Source of the DNA: Albidovulum denitrificans
GTDB lineage: Bacteria > Pseudomonadota > Alphaproteobacteria > Rhodobacterales > Rhodobacteraceae
NCBI RefSeq assembly: GCF_002973535.1
Contig: NZ_PVEP01000001.1
Coordinates: 868,001 to 932,000 of the forward strand
DNA: 64,000 bases
Direction: 5' to 3'
The translations under genes and the position numbers were made by a program. A model generated the notes under the pieces. The model was not told where the DNA came from and searched no databases. It saw only the letters and a list, made by a program, of their open reading frames with translations. Shown here piece by piece: positions 25,571 to 34,249 of this stretch; position 1 is the stretch's first letter; each line of letters opens with the position of its first letter.

Positions 25571-25901
25571 GCCCCCCGCCCCTTCCGGGCCCGAGGCGGA
25601 AACCCCGCCACCGCCCGAACTGCGTTTCCTGAAATTCCTGGTCACGGCGCTGGCAGGCACCATGATCCTCGGCCTCATAACCATCGTCGGGCTGCTTGTC
25701 ACTCGCCTGCCCAAAGCCGCGCCCCCGCGCCCGGCCCTGCCAGAGGGCCTGACGCTGCCGGAAGGGACGGCGGCCGGGGCGGTCACGATGGGGCGCGGCT
25801 GGATCGCCGTCGTGGCCGAAGGCGCGGCGGGAGAGGAAATCCTGATCTTCGACGCGAAAACCGGCACCCTGCGCCAGCGCCTGCCGATCACCGCCCCCTG
25901 A
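25560..25901 (+). CDS. DUF6476 single-pass membrane protein
   Basis: 113 residues. A proline-rich cytoplasmic start (MSDMPPAPSGPEAETPPPPE) is followed by one transmembrane helix (VTALAGTMILGLITIVGLLV) and a short periplasmic domain ending GKTGTLRQR-like. I recognise it as the small Rhodobacterales family usually annotated DUF6476; function unknown. Its first 11 bases overlap the start of the RluA-type gene on the other strand, so initiation regions are mutually embedded. It is followed by tRNA-Cys after 65 nt. Confidence 0.8.
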   Translation: MSDMPPAPSGPEAETPPPPELRFLKFLVTALAGTMILGLITIVGLLVTRLPKAAPPRPALPEGLTLPEGTAAGAVTMGRGWIAVVAEGAAGEEILIFDAKTGTLRQRLPITAP

Positions 25902-25966
25902 GCCGCCCCCACCCCGCGCAAACCCGCTTGCAAACCCCGCGCCGTCCCGCTACCAAGCCGCAGATT

Positions 25967-26040
25967 GGCGGGTTGGCGGAGAGGTTACGCAGCGGATTGC
26001 AAATCCGTGTAGACCGGTTCGATTCCGGTACCCGCCTCCA
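25967..26040 (+). tRNA. tRNA-Cys (GCA)
   Basis: A 74-nt cloverleaf with the acceptor arm GGCGGGT pairing with ACCCGCC. The anticodon stem GCGGA/TCCGT encloses loop TTGCAAA (anticodon GCA). The T arm is CCGG-TTCGATT-CCGG, and CCA is encoded at 26038–26040. Confidence 0.95.
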
Positions 26041-26458
26041 TATCCCCGTCCCCCCGCGCCGCTCATCTATATCGCATCGCCAGCTGCGGTGGCGGAATGC
26101 CGCCTGCGGCGGGGCGCGCGGGTTGCCAGAGCCCTTCGAAGATGGTCAATCCCGGCGCGGAAATCGGATTGGTAAGGTGTTCCGGGCCGCCGAATCGGCG
26201 TTAACCAGCGGGCCGGGCGCCGCGGGTAAGGCAAATTTCGGACAGGATGCGCCTTGGGACTGTTCATCCTGCGTTCACGATCATGGCTATATGGCAGGAA
26301 TGAACACGACGATCGGTCAATGCCCCCCGAAACCGGGCCTTGCCTCATTTTCGCCTCATGGCCTGCCCAATTTCCGCCGTAAGTGGCCCGCACATAGTCT
26401 GCGGCGCCTTGTGTATCCGGCTGTTCCGGGCCGGGCACCGACGTGGAAAGGGTATTCG
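26041..26458. other. 418-bp region between tRNA-Cys and the Tad-type genes
   Basis: No convincing gene. The frame of the downstream VWA gene stays open through it but has no ribosome-binding site or plausible protein sequence. It presumably holds the promoter of the pilus genes, but I see no strong -35/-10 pair. No direct repeat of the tRNA 3' end and no integrase was noticed. Confidence 0.5.
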
Positions 26459-28180
26459 ATGCGTGTGTTTTCGATGACGACTTCGGGGCAAGATCGGGCG
26501 GGCCTGCTCGACCGCAGCCTGCAAAAGCTTGAGCGGTTCCGCCGCGAGGAAGAGGGGTCGCTCCTCATCTTCGGGCTGTTCTGCTTTGTCATCATGCTCA
26601 TGCTCGCCGGTGTCGCGCTTGACCTCATGCGGTTCGAGGAACGCCGGACGGTGCTTCAGAACACCATCGACCGCGCCGCGCTGGCGGCGGCGGACCTTCA
26701 GCAGACGCTTCCCCCGAAGGAAGTCGTGAAGGACTATTTCCGCAAGGCCGGGCTGAAGCCGCCGACCGACGACCAGATCACGGTCGTGAACGGCAATAAC
26801 GGCTCGTCCCGCAAGGTCAGCATCGCGGTGGCGGAAACCGTCCCCACCTGGTTCATGAAGATGGCCGGCGTGTCGTCCCTCTCCGCGCCCGGCATCTCCA
26901 CCGCCGAGGAAAGCGTCGGCCAGATCGAGATTTCGCTGATCCTCGACGTGTCCGGTTCGATGAACAGCAGCAGCCGTCTGACCAACCTCAAGCCGGCCGC
27001 GAAGTCCTTCGTCGACCAGATGTTCGACTCGACCGAGGCCGACAAGATCACCATCTCGATCATCCCCTACGCGACGCAGGTCTCGCTCAGCGACAACCTG
27101 ATGAGCTATTTCAACGTGACGAACGAACACGCCTCGTCCAACTGCATCGAGTTCGAGCCGTCGAAGGGCGATTTCACGACTACCTCGGTGTCCTTCGGCT
27201 TCGGCCTGTTCGACCGCGTCTATCAGCGCAACGGTCACTTCGACCCGTTCTACAAGGCCAGCCCTCCGCGGCTTTTCAATTGCGCGCCGGACGCGGACCG
27301 GGAAATCCTGCCCTTCTCCAGCGACCGGGATGAACTCAAGACGTTCATCGATGGCCTTCAGGCCGAAGGCAACACCTCGATCGACCTTGGCATGAAATGG
27401 GGCGCGGCGCTGCTTGACCCCTCGATGCAGGGCGTCGTGAACAGCATGGCCGACAAGGGCGATCTGCCCGATACGACGCGCGGCCGCCCCTATGCCTATA
27501 CCAACGGCCAGGTGATGAAGATCATCGTCCTGATGACCGACGGCGCGAACACGACCGAATACAAGCTGCGTGACGCTTATGACCACAACTTCAGCCAGGT
27601 TTGGCGAAACATGTCCTATGCCGACGGATCGAACACCATCAACAGCGATGTCGACCAGTATTCGTTCTACGACCCTAGCAAGAAGAAATGGTATGTACCG
27701 GCGCTTGACCAGTGGCTCGACCATGCTTGGGGAAACAGCACCTACACGTCCTGCAGCAAGTGGAGTTGCACCACAAAGAACGAACCCGGATACAACGGCA
27801 AAGACGACGCGGCCTTTCCCTTGACCTGGCCCGAGGTGTGGGAGCGGATCTCGATCTACTACCTGTCGGACAACATCATCGCGAAGGCCTATGGCAGCAG
27901 CGCGCGGAACAAGTGGCGGCCGGGTTCGACCTCCAACCCCGAAGTGAATACCTACGTCTACAGCGCCAAGGACGACCAGACCCGCGCCCTTTGCGATGCG
28001 GCCAAGGCGCAGGACGTGCGGATCTACACCATCGCCTTCGAGGCGCCGTGGCAGGGCCAGCAGCTTCTGTCGCAATGCGCCAGTTCGGATGCCAGCCACT
28101 ATGAGGTGGAGGGTCTGGACATCGAGGATGCGTTCTCGGGCATCGTGCAGTCGATCAACAAGCTGAGGCTGACGCACTGA
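26459..28180 (+). CDS. TadG-like pilus assembly protein with von Willebrand A domain
   Basis: 573 residues. The N-terminus matches TadE/TadG proteins: a charged stretch, EEGS, then one transmembrane helix (about 34–56). From about 155 a VWA domain carries a MIDAS motif ILDVSGSMNSSSR (Asp163, Ser165, Ser167) with a later VLMTDGANT. Tad pilus genes make tight-adherence (Flp) pili; TadG is envelope-located and its VWA domain probably binds protein or matrix through a metal ion. AAAGGG precedes the ATG at 26459. The core tad genes (cpaBC, tadABC) are not in this window. The 3' end overlaps the next start (ATGA). Confidence 0.9.
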   Translation: MRVFSMTTSGQDRAGLLDRSLQKLERFRREEEGSLLIFGLFCFVIMLMLAGVALDLMRFEERRTVLQNTIDRAALAAADLQQTLPPKEVVKDYFRKAGLKPPTDDQITVVNGNNGSSRKVSIAVAETVPTWFMKMAGVSSLSAPGISTAEESVGQIEISLILDVSGSMNSSSRLTNLKPAAKSFVDQMFDSTEADKITISIIPYATQVSLSDNLMSYFNVTNEHASSNCIEFEPSKGDFTTTSVSFGFGLFDRVYQRNGHFDPFYKASPPRLFNCAPDADREILPFSSDRDELKTFIDGLQAEGNTSIDLGMKWGAALLDPSMQGVVNSMADKGDLPDTTRGRPYAYTNGQVMKIIVLMTDGANTTEYKLRDAYDHNFSQVWRNMSYADGSNTINSDVDQYSFYDPSKKKWYVPALDQWLDHAWGNSTYTSCSKWSCTTKNEPGYNGKDDAAFPLTWPEVWERISIYYLSDNIIAKAYGSSARNKWRPGSTSNPEVNTYVYSAKDDQTRALCDAAKAQDVRIYTIAFEAPWQGQQLLSQCASSDASHYEVEGLDIEDAFSGIVQSINKLRLTH

Positions 28181-28734
28181 TGGCCACGCTCATGTCACGC
28201 CTCAAGCTGCGCCTGATCCGGGGCGCGCGCGAAGAAGACGGAACGGCGACGATCCCGTTCCTCCTCTTCCTGCCCTTCTTCATGATGCTCGTCATCTCTT
28301 CGCTTGAGATGGGGATGCTGATGCTGCGCCACGTCATGCTGGAACGCGGGCTGGACATGGCCGTGCGCGACCTGCGGCTGGGCATCTTCAAGGGCGATTA
28401 CGATGAGTTCAAGGACCTGGTCTGCAAGAATGCGGCCTTCCTGCCCGACTGCAAGAACGCCATCGTGGTCGAATTGCAGCCGGTGTCGACGACCACCTGG
28501 GCGCCGCTGAACTCAGCCGCGATCTGCGTCGACCGGAACGAACCTCTGAAACCGCTGAACAACCCCTTCATCACCGGGGCCGGGGATCAACTGATGCTGG
28601 TGCGCGCCTGCGCCATCTTCGACCCGATCGTGCCGACCACGGGGCTTGGACTGCACCTGCCCAAGGACGCCTCCGGCGGCTACTGGCTGGTCACGTCCTC
28701 GGCCTTCGTCAACGAACCCGAGCCGGGGACCTGA
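28180..28734 (+). CDS. TadE-like pilus assembly protein
   Basis: 184 residues. After EEDGTATIPFLLFLPFFMML comes one helix (about 24–48) in the TadE style, followed by a periplasmic domain with four cysteines in all (LVCKNAAFLPDCKN, AAICVDRN and VRACAIF). It overlaps the VWA gene by 1 nt and is followed 2 nt later by a third membrane protein, so the three form one transcription unit. TadE proteins are pseudopilins processed by a prepilin peptidase; the cleavage motif is not obvious here. Confidence 0.85.
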   Translation: MATLMSRLKLRLIRGAREEDGTATIPFLLFLPFFMMLVISSLEMGMLMLRHVMLERGLDMAVRDLRLGIFKGDYDEFKDLVCKNAAFLPDCKNAIVVELQPVSTTTWAPLNSAAICVDRNEPLKPLNNPFITGAGDQLMLVRACAIFDPIVPTTGLGLHLPKDASGGYWLVTSSAFVNEPEPGT

Positions 28735-28736
28735 TC

Positions 28737-29399
28737 ATGAATATCCTGACCCAACTCCGCCACAGGACCCAACGCTTCCTGCGCAACGACCGTGGCGCCA
28801 TGCCGGTCGAGGGGGTTCTCGCCAGCACCTTCCTGATCTGGTGGTATATCGCCTCGTTCCAGTTCTTCGACGCCTTCCGCCAGAAGAACATCGACCAGAA
28901 GGGCGCCTATACCGTCGCCGACCTGATCTCACGCGAGACGGACGCGATCAACGCGGATTATGTCGAGGGGCTGAACACCCTTTACGACTTCCTCACCACC
29001 TCGCGCCTGCCGACGACGATCCGTGTTACCAGCGTGTTCTGGGACAATGACGAGGCCAAGAACAAGGTCGCCTGGTCCTATGGCACGGGGGAGAAGCCCG
29101 GCCTGACGACGACCGACCTTCAGGGCCTCGCGAACCGCATCCCGAACATGGCCATCGGCGACTACACCATCGTGGTGGAAACCTTCACCGCCTATGAGCC
29201 GATGTTCAACATCGGTCTGAACGCGCATTGGTTCACCAACTTCATCACCACGCGGCCGCGCTTCACGACCTGCGTCGCCTGGGACAAGGAAGACGGCTCG
29301 ATCCCGGCCTGCATCTATGACACCGACATCGACCCGAGCGACAATGACAGCGACGACAACACCACCGACACGACGATCGACCCGGACACCTCTACCTGA
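28737..29399 (+). CDS. TadE/TadF-like membrane protein with acidic tail
   Basis: 220 residues. The N-terminus has NDRGAMPVEGVLASTFLIWW, the glutamate-containing start of a pseudopilin-like helix (about 24–44). A soluble domain with YTVADLISRETDAIN follows, and the last 28 residues are a striking Asp/Thr-rich tail (DPSDNDSDDNTTD). It completes the three-gene Tad-type unit and is followed by a clear terminator. It is probably a minor pilin; partners outside the window are expected. Confidence 0.75.
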   Translation: MNILTQLRHRTQRFLRNDRGAMPVEGVLASTFLIWWYIASFQFFDAFRQKNIDQKGAYTVADLISRETDAINADYVEGLNTLYDFLTTSRLPTTIRVTSVFWDNDEAKNKVAWSYGTGEKPGLTTTDLQGLANRIPNMAIGDYTIVVETFTAYEPMFNIGLNAHWFTNFITTRPRFTTCVAWDKEDGSIPACIYDTDIDPSDNDSDDNTTDTTIDPDTST

Positions 29400-29435
29400 T
29401 CCGGGTTCAGTCGGCTGAACGGAATGAGCGCGCGC

Positions 29436-29463
29436 GCCCCGGACCCTGTTCCGGGGCGTTTTG
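29436..29463 (+). terminator. Rho-independent terminator of the Tad-type operon
   Basis: Arms GCCCCGGA and TCCGGGGC with a 6-nt loop are followed by GTTTT, about 36 nt after the last Tad-type stop codon. Confidence 0.85.
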
Positions 29464-29583
29464 CGTCTGCGCCCCCCCCTGCGCGGCGCTGAACAGGTCC
29501 TGTGCGGCGATGGCGCGGCCCTGTCCCTCCCCCTTGCCCCGCCCGGCGCTATATTGGGCTGAGATCATCAGGAGGAACAAAAG

Positions 29584-30495
29584 ATGTCCATCCGTCCCGT
29601 ACTCGACGCCCGCCGCGCCCAGCCGACGCTGGAAGGCGCCGGCGTCCATCTTCACCGCGCCTTCGGCTTTCACGACCCGAAGGAGCTTGATCCCTTCCTG
29701 CTCTTCGACGATTTCCGCAACGAACGGCCCGAGGATTACCTGCGCGGCTTTCCCTGGCACCCCCATCGCGGCATCGAGACCATCACCTATGTCCTCGCCG
29801 GCACCGTCGATCACGGCGACAGCCTTGGCAATGCGGGCAGCCTTGGTGCGGGCGACGTGCAGTGGATGACCGCCGGGTCGGGCATCCTGCATCAGGAGAT
29901 GCCGAAGGGCAACGCGAAGGGGCAGATGCACGGCTTTCAGCTTTGGGCCAACCTGCCCGCGCATCTGAAGATGACCGCGCCGCGCTATCAGGATGTGAAG
30001 GGCGCCGACATCCCGGAAATCATCGACGATGACGGCACCCGCGTGAAGGTCATCATCGGCAGTTTCTGGGGCAGGAGCGGACCCATCGACGGCATCGCCG
30101 CAGATCCGCAATACCTCGACATCTTCGTGCCCGCCGGGGTGCGCAAGACTTTCAGGGTCGACACCTATCGCCGCGCCTTCGCCTATGTCTTCGACGGCGA
30201 CGGCCGCTTTGCCGATGCCAGCCGCCCGCAAGGCGTGTTGCTGGAAAAGGAGGTGATGGGCGAGGAGGTCAATATCCGCGACCTGTCCGGCAACCGGACG
30301 CTGATCCGCTTCGGCACCGGGGATGAGGTAACGGTGCAGGCGGGGGAACGGGGGATACGGTTCCTCCTGATCTCCGGCGCGCCGCTCGAGGAACCCGTCG
30401 CCTGGCACGGCCCCATCGTGATGAACACGAAGGAAGAGATCCGGCAGGCGATGGCGGACCTGCGCAACGGGACGTTCATCCGCACCGGGCATTGA
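29584..30495 (+). CDS. Pirin family protein
   Basis: 303 residues of bicupin fold. The metal-binding pirin N-terminal motif is present: FPWHPHRGIETITYVLAG with His residues, plus HGDSLGNAGSLGAGDVQWM and SGILHQEMP. The C-terminal cupin is AYVFDGDGRFAD onward. Bacterial pirins are Fe-dependent; some have quercetinase activity, others act as redox-sensitive cofactors, and this one cannot be assigned. AGGAGGAACAAAAG provides a strong ribosome-binding site. Monocistronic by position. Confidence 0.93.
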   Translation: MSIRPVLDARRAQPTLEGAGVHLHRAFGFHDPKELDPFLLFDDFRNERPEDYLRGFPWHPHRGIETITYVLAGTVDHGDSLGNAGSLGAGDVQWMTAGSGILHQEMPKGNAKGQMHGFQLWANLPAHLKMTAPRYQDVKGADIPEIIDDDGTRVKVIIGSFWGRSGPIDGIAADPQYLDIFVPAGVRKTFRVDTYRRAFAYVFDGDGRFADASRPQGVLLEKEVMGEEVNIRDLSGNRTLIRFGTGDEVTVQAGERGIRFLLISGAPLEEPVAWHGPIVMNTKEEIRQAMADLRNGTFIRTGH

Positions 30496-30596
30496 GGGCG
30501 GGGAAGGCCCGGAATCAAGGGGCGTCCGCCCCGCCGGGCCAGCGGCCGACCGCCCGCCCCCCACGCAAATAAGCGGCGCAAGGCGCCGCCGCGCAT

Positions 30597-30621
30597 CGCC
30601 GGGCCACCCCCAGGCCCGGCG
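30597..30621. terminator. Perfect 9-bp hairpin between pirin and TetR genes
   Basis: CGCCGGGCC and GGCCCGGCG are exact complements around a 7-nt loop, between converging genes. A second, nested GC hairpin lies at 30506–30540. Neither has a long U tract, so termination is plausible but unproven. Confidence 0.4.
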
Positions 30622-30726
30622 ATTTGGCCGATGCCCCGCGAAACACCGATGTCGGAAGCACCAGGCTGGCATAAACTGCGATGCTGAAAGGTCGGATCGC
30701 CGTGCCGTGGCCCGACACTGCGCCCG

Positions 30727-31314
30727 TCAGGCCGCCACCGACTTGCGCACCATGTCCCAGTAAAGATCCCCGACGGCGGCGCGGCTCAGCCGCCCGCCCT
30801 CGCGGTACCAGGTGTTGACGCCGGTCAGCATGGCGATGATCGCCAGCGTCGCGATCTTGGTATCCGGCAGGGCGAACACCCCCGCCCCCTGCCCGTCCCG
30901 CAGGATCGTCTCAAGCCGCGTCTCATAGGTCTTGCGCAACGCCTCGATGGCGGCAAAATTCGCCGCCCCCAGATTGCGCAGTTCCATATAGGACAGGAAC
31001 ACCGCGTCGGGCCGTTCGAGGTTGAAGCGGATATGAAAGCGCACGAAACCTTCCAGCCGCGCGACCGGGGCGCCACCGGGATCATCCGCGTCCCAGGCGG
31101 CCAGAAGATCGTCCATATGCGCCTTCAGGAGATCGAAAAGCAGCGTCTCCTTGTCGGGCGTGTAAAGGTAAAGCGCCCCCGCCTGCACCCCCACCTCTGC
31201 CGCGATCTGGCGCATGGAGACGGCGGCAAAGCCGTGGCGCGCAAAAAGCTTCAGCGCCGCGTCACGAATGCGCGGGCCGGTGATTTCGGAATGCGATCCG
31301 GTCTTGCGGGCCAT
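30727..31314 (-). CDS. TetR/AcrR family transcriptional regulator
   Basis: 195 residues. The N-terminal helix-turn-helix is RIRDAALKLFARHGFAAVSM followed by RQIAAEVGVQAGALYLYT. The remaining helices form a TetR_C-type ligand domain with the late WYREGGRLSRAAV. It is divergent from a small lipoprotein gene and converges on pirin. A 14-bp inverted repeat immediately upstream of its start suggests autoregulation. The inducer and regulon are unknown. Confidence 0.92.
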   Translation of the reverse strand: MARKTGSHSEITGPRIRDAALKLFARHGFAAVSMRQIAAEVGVQAGALYLYTPDKETLLFDLLKAHMDDLLAAWDADDPGGAPVARLEGFVRFHIRFNLERPDAVFLSYMELRNLGAANFAAIEALRKTYETRLETILRDGQGAGVFALPDTKIATLAIIAMLTGVNTWYREGGRLSRAAVGDLYWDMVRKSVAA

Positions 31315-31328
31315 GGCGGCAGATTATC

Positions 31329-31342
31329 TGAACATGCGTTCA
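31329..31342. promoter_or_regulatory. Candidate TetR operator TGAAC-N4-GTTCA
   Basis: The inverted repeat TGAACATGCGTTCA lies 15–28 nt upstream of the TetR start. On the minus strand it is immediately followed by GATAAT, a good -10 match, so a bound dimer would block the regulator's own promoter. The site also sits about 80 nt before the divergent lipoprotein start. Confidence 0.45.
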
Positions 31343-31423
31343 ATACAATAGGCAGGCGATGGCGTCTTGCGGGCGGATGCGCGCGCTTGCTACTGTCGCC
31401 CTGCCGTTCCGAGGAGACCGAAG

Positions 31424-31675
31424 ATGGGCCGCCTTGCCCTTTGCCTGACCGCCCTGACATCCCTTGCGGCCTGCGCGCCGCCGCCGCCCGCGCTGGTCGG
31501 CTCGACCGCGCCCGAGGTGACTTCGGCCCCCTATCCCGCGCTGGCGCCGATCGACGCGCTGCTGGCCTCGGTGCCTGCGGCCCCCGCGGCCGATCCTGCC
31601 GCGGCCACGGCGGGCCGTGCCGCAGCCCTGCGCGCCCGCGCCGCCCGGCTGCGCGCGATCCAGCCCGGCACCTGA
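31424..31675 (+). CDS. Small Ala/Pro-rich lipoprotein
   Basis: 83 residues. A signal peptide with lipobox LAAC (Cys17; ALCLTALTSLAAC) is followed by a low-complexity Ala/Pro-rich mature part ending RAARLRAIQPGT. GAGGAGACC precedes the ATG. The lipobox supports an outer- or inner-membrane lipoprotein, but no family is recognised. It is divergent from the TetR gene, so it may be the regulator's target. An upstream in-frame start at 31367 would bury the signal peptide. Confidence 0.65.
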   Translation: MGRLALCLTALTSLAACAPPPPALVGSTAPEVTSAPYPALAPIDALLASVPAAPAADPAAATAGRAAALRARAARLRAIQPGT

Positions 31676-31778
31676 TCCGCCGCGCATTCCGTCGCGTTGC
31701 ATGCCGCCGCGCAACCGGCTAACACGCGCCAGACCCCGGCGCGCGCCCGCGCCCGATGACTTTTTCGAGGAGAACCCG

Positions 31779-33065
31779 ATGTCCGACCCCTTGCGTCTTG
31801 GCGTAGCCGGCCTTGGCACGGTTGGCATCGGCACCGTGAAGATCATCCAGCGCCACGCCGACCTGATCGCGCGGCGTGCCGGGCGCCCGGTGACGATCAC
31901 CGCCGTTTCCGCCCGCGACCGGACGAAGAACCGCGATGCGGACCTCTCGGGCTTTGCCTGGGAAGAGGATGCCGTGGCGCTGGCCAGACGCGATGACGTC
32001 GATGTCTTCGTCGAACTGATGGGCGGCGCCGACGGCGTCGCGCTGGCGGCGACAAAGGCCGCCATCGACACCGGCAAGGACGTGGTCACCGCCAACAAGG
32101 CGATGCTCGCGCTGCACGGTCAGGCGCTGGCCGAAGCGGCGGAGGCCAAGGGCCATGTGATCCGCTTCGAGGCCGCCGTCGCGGGCGGCATCCCGGTCGT
32201 CAAGGCGCTGACCGAGGGGCTGGCGGGCAATGAGATCCGCCGCGTGATGGGCGTGATGAACGGCACCTGCAACTATATCCTGACGCGGATGGAGGATGCG
32301 GGCCTGCCCTATGACACCGTCTTCGAAGAGGCGCGGCAACTGGGCTATCTTGAGGCCGACCCGAACCTCGACGTCGGCGGCATCGACGCGGGCCACAAGC
32401 TTAGCCTTCTGGCCTCCATCGCCTTCGGCACCCGCGTCGCCTTTGACGCGGTAGAGCTTGAGGGGATCGGCCGCGTCTCTATCGACGACATCCGCCGCGC
32501 CGCCGACATGGGCTATCGCATCAAGCTTCTGGGCGTCGCGCAGATGACCGGCCGCGGACTTGAACAGCGCATGTCGCCCTGCCTTGTCCCCGCCGAGAGC
32601 CCGCTGGGCCAGTTGCAGGGCGGCACCAACATGGTGGTGATCGAGGGCGACAGCGTCGGCCAGATCGTCCTCAGGGGCGCGGGCGCGGGCGAAGGCCCGA
32701 CTGCCAGCGCCGTCATGTCCGACGTGATCGAGATCGCGCGCGGCAGCCGTATCTCCACCTTCGGGCAACCGGCGACGGCGCTGGCCGACCCGGTTCCGGC
32801 GCGGGCCACGGCGCCTGCCTCCTACTACCTGCGCATGGGTCTGGCCGACAAGCCGGGCGCGCTGGCCAAGGTGGCGACGGTTCTGGGCGATGAAGGCATC
32901 TCCATCGACCGGATGCGGCAATACGGCCATGCCGACACCTCGGCCCCGGTCCTGATCGTGACCCATCGCACCACGCGCGAGGCGGTGGACCACGCCCTTG
33001 CCCGCCTGCCCGCGACCGGCGTCGTGATGGGTGAGCCGGTCGCGCTGAGGATCGAGGCGGTCTGA
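31779..33065 (+). CDS. hom: Homoserine dehydrogenase
   Basis: 428 residues. The NAD(P)-binding start is GVAGLGTVGIGTVKII. The catalytic region has DVVTANKAMLALHG and the substrate segment GVMNGTCNYILTRM. A C-terminal ACT domain (from about 345; PGALAKVATVLGDEGISIDR) gives feedback control, usually by threonine. It reduces aspartate semialdehyde to homoserine in threonine/methionine/isoleucine synthesis. GAGGAGAAC precedes the ATG at 31779. glpX follows 84 nt later and may be co-transcribed; a small perfect hairpin (CCGGCTT/AAGCCGG, 33119–33133) lies between. Confidence 0.95.
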   Translation: MSDPLRLGVAGLGTVGIGTVKIIQRHADLIARRAGRPVTITAVSARDRTKNRDADLSGFAWEEDAVALARRDDVDVFVELMGGADGVALAATKAAIDTGKDVVTANKAMLALHGQALAEAAEAKGHVIRFEAAVAGGIPVVKALTEGLAGNEIRRVMGVMNGTCNYILTRMEDAGLPYDTVFEEARQLGYLEADPNLDVGGIDAGHKLSLLASIAFGTRVAFDAVELEGIGRVSIDDIRRAADMGYRIKLLGVAQMTGRGLEQRMSPCLVPAESPLGQLQGGTNMVVIEGDSVGQIVLRGAGAGEGPTASAVMSDVIEIARGSRISTFGQPATALADPVPARATAPASYYLRMGLADKPGALAKVATVLGDEGISIDRMRQYGHADTSAPVLIVTHRTTREAVDHALARLPATGVVMGEPVALRIEAV

Positions 33066-33149
33066 GGTCCGCACTGGTACCGTTAACCCGCTTGCCGCCC
33101 GGTGCTGCGCCCGTTATTCCGGCTTCAAGCCGGATTTGAGGAGCCCGTC

Positions 33150-34115
33150 ATGGCCAATACGCAAGAATTTCTCGACCGCATGCTGTCGCTGGGCCTTGCC
33201 CGTGTCAGCGAGGCGGCCGCCCATGCCTCTGCCCGCCTGATCGGGCGCGGCGACGAAAAGGCCGCCGATCAGGCCGCCGTCAACGCGATGCGCGACCAGC
33301 TCAACCTGCTCGACATCAAGGGTGTCGTCGTCATCGGCGAAGGCGAACGTGACGAGGCGCCGATGCTTTACATCGGCGAACAGGTCGGCAGCGGCAACGG
33401 GCCGGAGGTGGACATCGCGCTCGACCCGCTGGAAGGCACGACGCTGACCGCCAAGGACATGCCGAATGCGCTGACCGTGATCGCCATGGCCCCGCGCGGC
33501 ACCCTTCTGCACGCGCCCGACGTCTATATGGACAAGCTCGCCATCGGCCCCGGCCTGCCGGAAAACGTCGTCAGCCTTGAGATGAACCCGACCGAGCGGA
33601 TCGAGGCGCTGGCCAGGGCCAAGGGCTGCACGCCGGGCGACCTGACCGTCTGCATTCTTGAACGCCCCCGGCATGAGGAGATGGTGGCCGAGGTCCGCGC
33701 GACCGGCGCCGCGATCCGCCTGATTACCGACGGCGACGTGGCCGGCGTGATCCATTGCGCGGAAAGCGAAATCACCGGCATCGACATGTATATGGGGTCC
33801 GGCGGGGCGCCGGAGGGCGTGCTGGCGGCCTCGGCCCTGAAATGCATGGGCGGGCAGATGTGGGGCCGTCTGATGTTCCGCAACGATGACGAACGCGGCC
33901 GCGCCGCCAAGGCCGGGATCACGGACCTGAACCGCATCTATGCGCGTGACGAGATGGTGACGAGCGACGTCATCTTCGCCGCGACCGGGGTCACCAACGG
34001 TTCCATCGTGCGCGGCGTGAAGCGCGAGCCGCATTTCATCGAGACAGAGACGATCCTGATGAGGTCGAAAACCGGCTCGGTGCGGCGGATGATCTACCGC
34101 AACCCGATCCGCTGA
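33150..34115 (+). CDS. glpX: Class II fructose-1,6-bisphosphatase GlpX
   Basis: 321 residues. The metal/phosphate site is ALDPLEGTTLTAKD (Asp92, Glu95, Thr97), with GEGERDEAPMLYIGEQVGSG upstream and MGSGGAPEGVLAASALKCMG downstream. It catalyses the gluconeogenic hydrolysis of fructose-1,6-bisphosphate, and in some autotrophs also sedoheptulose bisphosphate. The hom–glpX–recJ order is commonly seen in Rhodobacterales. GAGGAGCC precedes the ATG at 33150. Confidence 0.95.
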   Translation: MANTQEFLDRMLSLGLARVSEAAAHASARLIGRGDEKAADQAAVNAMRDQLNLLDIKGVVVIGEGERDEAPMLYIGEQVGSGNGPEVDIALDPLEGTTLTAKDMPNALTVIAMAPRGTLLHAPDVYMDKLAIGPGLPENVVSLEMNPTERIEALARAKGCTPGDLTVCILERPRHEEMVAEVRATGAAIRLITDGDVAGVIHCAESEITGIDMYMGSGGAPEGVLAASALKCMGGQMWGRLMFRNDDERGRAAKAGITDLNRIYARDEMVTSDVIFAATGVTNGSIVRGVKREPHFIETETILMRSKTGSVRRMIYRNPIR

Positions 34116-34249
34116 GGGGCCATGTGGGGGCGCTGCCCGTCGTCCATTGGGCTTGAACCAATGGCGCACCAATGGACAACCCCCCGGAGTATTTAGACAA
34201 CGAAGAAGCAGGCGCGGAGCGTTGTTGCGGGCCGGAGCGAGGAGCAGCC

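Noticed and set aside
25571-25933. N-terminal extension of the RluA-type synthase
   Set aside because: It would run fully antisense over the DUF6476 gene and is not part of the family.
25967-26458. Integrated element at tRNA-Cys
   Set aside because: No integrase, no repeat of the tRNA end and no phage-like genes were seen downstream.
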